A DNA stretch of 8,356 bases, from the NCBI GenBank assembly GCA_937906285.1, contig CALCWL010000546.1:1-8356 (forward strand), written 5' to 3'. The translations under genes and the position numbers were made by a program. How positions within the stretch are numbered: position 1 is the first letter of the stretch; every line of letters begins with the position of its first letter. This stretch comes from an uncultured Rhodanobacter sp. Lineage in GTDB: Bacteria > Pseudomonadota > Gammaproteobacteria > Xanthomonadales > Rhodanobacteraceae. Below are positions 6,002 to 8,356 of this stretch, piece by piece. Below the pieces are notes generated by a model. That model was not told the origin of the DNA and searched no databases. It worked only from the letters and a program-made list of their open reading frames with translations.

Positions 6002-6919
6002 ATGTTCTTCCGCAACCTCACCCTGTTCCGTTTTTCCCCCGCCGTCGCCACCGATCTCGATCGCCTCGATGAGGCCTTGGCCGAACACCGCCTGCGCCCC
6101 TGCGGCCCGCTGGAAATGTTCACCAGGGGCTTCGTGCCGCCGGTCGGGCGGGGCGAGGGCGAGCCGCTCACCCATGCGGTGAAACAGTCCACCCTGTTCA
6201 CCGTCGGCGGCGAGGACAAGCTGCTGCCCGCCGCCGTCATCAACGACGAGCTGCATCGCAAGGTGCAGAAGATCGCCGAGGAGGAGGGCCGCAAGGTCGG
6301 CGGCCGCGAGCGCAAGCGGATCAAGGAGGACCTGCTCAACGAGTTGCTGCCGCGCGCCTTCGTGCGGCAGTCGCGCATGTCGGCCTACGTCGACAAGAAA
6401 CACGGCTGGCTGGTGCTGGACACCTCCAGCCGCAAGTCCGCCGAGAACGCGCTGAGCCAGGTGCGCGAGGCGCTGGGCAGCTTCCCGGCAGTGCCGCTGG
6501 CGCCGGAGGAAGGCCCGCGCGTGCTGATGACCGACTGGCTGGCCACCGGCAACCTGCCGGCCGGGCTGGCACTGGGCGACGAATGTGAACTGCGCGACCC
6601 GGCCACCGCCACCGGCGCGATCGCCCGCTGCCGCCGGCAGGATCTGGATGCCGAAGAGGTCAAGGAGCACCTGCGCAACGGCAAGCAGGTGTTCCTGCTG
6701 GGGCTGACCTTCGACGACCGCATCAGCTTCGTGCTGGGCGAGGACCTGGTCATCCGCAAGCTGAAATTCCTCGACGTGGTGCTGGACGAGCTCGGCGACA
6801 GCCAGCAGGACGCCCACGCCGAGATGGACGCCAGTTTCGCCCTGCTCACGCTGGAACTGGCGCGGTTGCTGGCGAAACTGGAGGAGTGGTTCGGCCTGCC
6901 GCGTCCCACTGACGGCTGA
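6002..6919 (+). CDS. rdgC: Recombination-associated protein RdgC
   Basis: RdgC is a nucleoid-associated protein that forms a ring-shaped dimer around double-stranded DNA and restrains RecA-mediated strand exchange; it is needed for growth in some replication-restart mutants of E. coli. The 305-residue length matches the roughly 303 of the E. coli protein. Conserved stretches recognised: FFRNLTLFRFS (2-12), RPCGPLEMFTRGFVPP (32-47), KLLPAAVIN (73-81), LLPRAF (115-120), LGSFPAVPL (158-166), RRQDLDAEEVKEHL (211-224), IRKLKFLDVV (251-260) and DASFALLTLELARL (276-289). A Lys/Arg-rich helical stretch at about 84-112 fits the DNA-binding arm region. ATG 6002 aligns with the known N-terminus; the ribosome site is weak (GGAT at 5993-5996). 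It follows the hairpin repeat by 40 bases and appears to be a single-gene unit. Confidence 0.97.
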   Translation: MFFRNLTLFRFSPAVATDLDRLDEALAEHRLRPCGPLEMFTRGFVPPVGRGEGEPLTHAVKQSTLFTVGGEDKLLPAAVINDELHRKVQKIAEEEGRKVGGRERKRIKEDLLNELLPRAFVRQSRMSAYVDKKHGWLVLDTSSRKSAENALSQVREALGSFPAVPLAPEEGPRVLMTDWLATGNLPAGLALGDECELRDPATATGAIARCRRQDLDAEEVKEHLRNGKQVFLLGLTFDDRISFVLGEDLVIRKLKFLDVVLDELGDSQQDAHAEMDASFALLTLELARLLAKLEEWFGLPRPTDG

Positions 6920-6925
6920 GATTTG

Positions 6926-6939
6926 GCCCCGGCCGGGGC
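6926..6939. terminator. GC palindrome after rdgC, weak terminator candidate
   Basis: GCCCCGGCCGGGGC is a perfect 14-base palindrome that begins 6 bases after the rdgC stop and can fold as a 5-bp stem with a GGCC loop. No T-run follows it, so intrinsic termination is doubtful. A second small stem, GCCGG-AGCG-CCGGC, lies at 6969-6982. Simple GC richness could explain both. Confidence 0.25.
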
Positions 6940-6989
6940 GGCCCACCGGCATGACGCCCGGCCCTTGCGCCGGAGCGCCGGCTTGCCGG

Positions 6990-6995
6990 CATACT
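6990..6995 (+). promoter_or_regulatory. Possible -10 element upstream of the YgjP-like gene
   Basis: CATACT in the context GCCGGCATACTGTCTG is the only AT-containing hexamer in the 132-base gap that resembles a -10 box (four of six consensus positions). It would give a leader of about 50 bases. No convincing -35 is present, so this is a weak call. Confidence 0.22.
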
Positions 6996-7051
6996 GTCTG
7001 TCCGGACTCGCCACGCCGACTGCGCATGGCGTCCCGGACGGACGGCAGGAC

Positions 7052-7822
7052 ATGACGCAGCATCTCGAAGGCGACTGGCTGGAACTGGCGATGGCGGGCG
7101 GCAACACCATCCGGGTGTTGAAGGCCGCCCACCCGCGTGCGCGACGTTTGCGCCTCACCGTCACGCCCAAGGGTGCGCGGGTGTCTTACCCGCGCGGCAC
7201 GCATCCGGCGCAGGTCAGCGCGTTCCTGCGCAGCCACGCCGAATGGCTGGAGCAGAAGCTCGACGAACTGAACCTGATCGTCAAGCCGCTGCCGCCGCTG
7301 CGCATCGGCCACGCCTGCCACTTTCCGCTGCGCGGCGAACCGGCGGAACTGGACTGGTGCGAGGGCACCTATCCGAAGATCGAGCCGCATGCGCGCGGCC
7401 TGACCCTGGTGGTGCCGCGCCCGCACAGTCGCGCCTTGCCGATTGCCCGCGGCCTGCTCGCCTCCCACCTGGAGCTGCTGATCCGTCGCGACGTGTCGCG
7501 CTGGATGGCCGTCCACGTGCCGCAGCTGGGCCTGGCGCCGACTTCGCTGCGCATCCGCCCGATGAAGAGCCTGTGGGGCAGCCTGGACACCCGCGACCGC
7601 ATCAACCTCGACCTCGCGCTGGCGCTGGCGCCGCCGGCGGCGTTGCGCTACGTGCTGGTCCACGAGCTGTGCCACCTGCGCGTGCGCAACCACTCGCCGC
7701 GCTTCTGGGCGCTGGTGGAAACGCTCTATCCCGACTGGCGCGAGCAGCGCGACTGGCTGCGCCAGCACGGTGCGATACTCAAGGCCGAGCTCGACCGGCT
7801 GGTCGCCGACGTGGCCGACTGA
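7052..7822 (+). CDS. YgjP-like metallopeptidase domain protein (DUF45, HExxH)
   Basis: A 256-residue protein of the YgjP/DUF45 family of predicted zinc metalloproteins related to the SprT/WLM groups. The N-terminal half is beta-rich: IRVLKAAHPRARRLRLTVTP (20-39) is the family's opening strand pair and ARVSYPRGT (42-50) follows. A linker with a second strand-rich region runs to about 125. The C-terminal catalytic region has RIRPMKSLWGSLDTRDRINL (167-186) and then VLVHELCHLRVRNHSPRFW (201-219), with likely zinc ligands H204, H208 and H214 and general base E205. ATG 7052 is preceded closely by GGCAGGA; an upstream in-frame TTG at 6923 would add 43 residues unlike the family. The cellular substrate is unknown, and E. 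coli ygjP is also poorly characterised. Peptidase activity is predicted, not shown. Confidence 0.93.
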   Translation: MTQHLEGDWLELAMAGGNTIRVLKAAHPRARRLRLTVTPKGARVSYPRGTHPAQVSAFLRSHAEWLEQKLDELNLIVKPLPPLRIGHACHFPLRGEPAELDWCEGTYPKIEPHARGLTLVVPRPHSRALPIARGLLASHLELLIRRDVSRWMAVHVPQLGLAPTSLRIRPMKSLWGSLDTRDRINLDLALALAPPAALRYVLVHELCHLRVRNHSPRFWALVETLYPDWREQRDWLRQHGAILKAELDRLVADVAD

Positions 7823-7839
7823 AGCGGCATCACGCAGGC

Positions 7840-8235
7840 TCAGGCGGCGGTGTCTTTCCAGCTTTGCGGTGTCTCGTTGGTGACGATCGCCACACTGGAG
7901 CGCACCGCTTCCAGCGGGCGCACTTCGAGCGTCAGGCCGCAGGCGAGGCAGGGGTTCTCCGCGGCGATCGCGGCGGCTTCTTCCAGCGTGTCGGCCACGA
8001 TGAACCAGTAGCCGCCGATCAGTTCCTTGGACTCGCTGAAGGGCCCGTCCGTGACGGCTGTTCGGGAGACCAGTTTGCCGCGGTTTGCGAGGCGGCTGCC
8101 CGGCTTGAGTCGCCCTTGCGCCAGGCCTTGTTCGTACCAGGCGTAGAAGCGGTCGATGGTGTCCTGCACGGCGTCCTTGTCGGCGCCCTCGTCCCATTGT
8201 CCGCGCGAGATCAGCAGGTACTCGTTCATGGGCAT
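7840..8235 (-). CDS. YciI family protein (YCII/DGPF domain)
   Basis: A 131-residue protein of the YCII-related (DGPF) family, which adopts a dimeric alpha/beta ferredoxin-like fold. It opens with NEYLLISRG (4-12), continues with a helix (IDRFYAWYEQGLAQGRL, 27-43), then carries the signature DGPFSESKELIGGYWFI (63-79). It ends with a helix and strand, EAAAIAAENP and TLEVRPLE (102-109). In many bacteria this family is encoded next to ECF sigma factors, but here the nearest sigma gene is about 5 kb away on the other strand and no link is visible. ATG 8235 (MPMNEYLL) is used; ATG 8229 is equally possible, and GAAGG lies 9 bases before the first. The gene is convergent with the YgjP-like gene, with only 17 bases between stops and no visible terminator. 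Its biochemical function is not established. Confidence 0.92.
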   Translation of the reverse strand: MPMNEYLLISRGQWDEGADKDAVQDTIDRFYAWYEQGLAQGRLKPGSRLANRGKLVSRTAVTDGPFSESKELIGGYWFIVADTLEEAAAIAAENPCLACGLTLEVRPLEAVRSSVAIVTNETPQSWKDTAA

Positions 8236-8275
8236 GGAACCTGGCCTTCGGGTACGGGGCGCGGTGCCGCGCCGG

Positions 8276-8356
8276 TCAGACTGCCTTGCGCGGCTGGCGC
8301 ACGTAGCGCGTGCGCAGCAGGATGTCCCACAGCGGCGTGGTGACGCCGAAGTTGGT
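8276..8356 (-). CDS. C-terminal end of a probable sterol desaturase / fatty acid hydroxylase family protein (partial)
   Basis: Read on the minus strand, the last 26 codons before TGA (8278-8276) give TNFGVTTPLWDILLRTRYVR followed by QPRKAV. The NFGVTTPLWDILL segment closely resembles the conserved ending of the fatty acid hydroxylase superfamily, where (K)NFG(V/I)..PLWD.LFGTY follows the last histidine cluster. These are membrane di-iron enzymes that hydroxylate or desaturate lipids; the histidine boxes would lie outside this window. Codons are G/C-ending throughout. It is on the same strand as, and 40 bases upstream of, the YciI-type gene, so co-transcription is possible. The family call rests on about 13 residues and is moderate. 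Confidence 0.65.
   Translation of the reverse strand, partial: TNFGVTTPLWDILLRTRYVRQPRKAV

Noticed and set aside
6923..7051. TTG-initiated extension of the YgjP-like protein
   Set aside because: The extension begins just after the rdgC stop, covers the GC palindromes, and looks non-coding; ATG 7052 fits the family N-terminus.
4559..8197. Minus-strand open frame of 1212 codons running antisense to tyrB, rdgC and the YgjP-like gene
   Set aside because: It is a GC-driven shadow frame: it crosses both intergenic gaps, encodes a biased Arg/Gln/His/Ala-rich product with no recognisable domain, and lies opposite three genes with clear family motifs.
7243..8343. Plus-strand 366-codon open frame overlapping the YgjP-like gene and antisense to the YciI gene
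   Set aside because: Shadow frame: both overlapped genes have diagnostic motifs (HExxH and DGPF) in their own frames.

Overview
The window looks like chromosomal DNA from a GC-rich gammaproteobacterium of the Xanthomonadales, most likely the Rhodanobacteraceae or Xanthomonadaceae. The reasons are GC-rich third codon positions in every gene, the protein sequences of PssA, RdgC, TyrB and the YdcH-like protein, and two kinds of short intergenic palindrome (a GTAG-headed REP doublet and a GAAA-loop hairpin pair) of a sort common in that order. The genus is inferred, not shown. I see no phage, transposase, IS, CRISPR, tRNA or rRNA sequence, and nothing longer than about 220 bases lacks a gene.

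Layout. (1) 3-167: probable 3' end of an unrecognised plus-strand gene, overlapping the next start by 4 bases. (2) 164-1579: pssA, a phospholipase D-type phosphatidylserine synthase. (3) 1671-3523: a tight plus-strand cluster of a polytopic membrane protein, a short ECF-like sigma factor and a second membrane protein overlapping the sigma gene by ATGA; the last is a candidate anti-sigma factor without a visible zinc motif. (4) 3554-3625: an inverted REP doublet between convergent genes, probably acting as a two-way terminator. (5) 4441-3628, minus strand: a YdcH/DUF465 coiled-coil protein followed by a RimJ/RimL-type GNAT acetyltransferase. (6) 4442-4669: a divergent promoter region. (7) 4670-5872: tyrB, an aspartate/aromatic aminotransferase starting at GTG. 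(8) 5882-5961: an inverted pair of small hairpins whose differences are base-pair compensated. (9) 6002-6919: rdgC. (10) 7052-7822: a YgjP-type HExxH metallopeptidase-like protein. (11) 8235-7840, minus strand: a YciI-type (DGPF) protein. (12) 8356-8276, minus strand: C-terminal end of a probable sterol desaturase/fatty acid hydroxylase family protein.

Most of this is ordinary housekeeping: phospholipid synthesis, amino-acid transamination and recombination control. The only plausible regulatory system is the sigma-factor cluster, where two membrane proteins flank a small sigma factor and one of them probably controls it. The two palindromic repeats are the most interesting non-coding parts. 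I found no clear evidence for a wholly new biological system.
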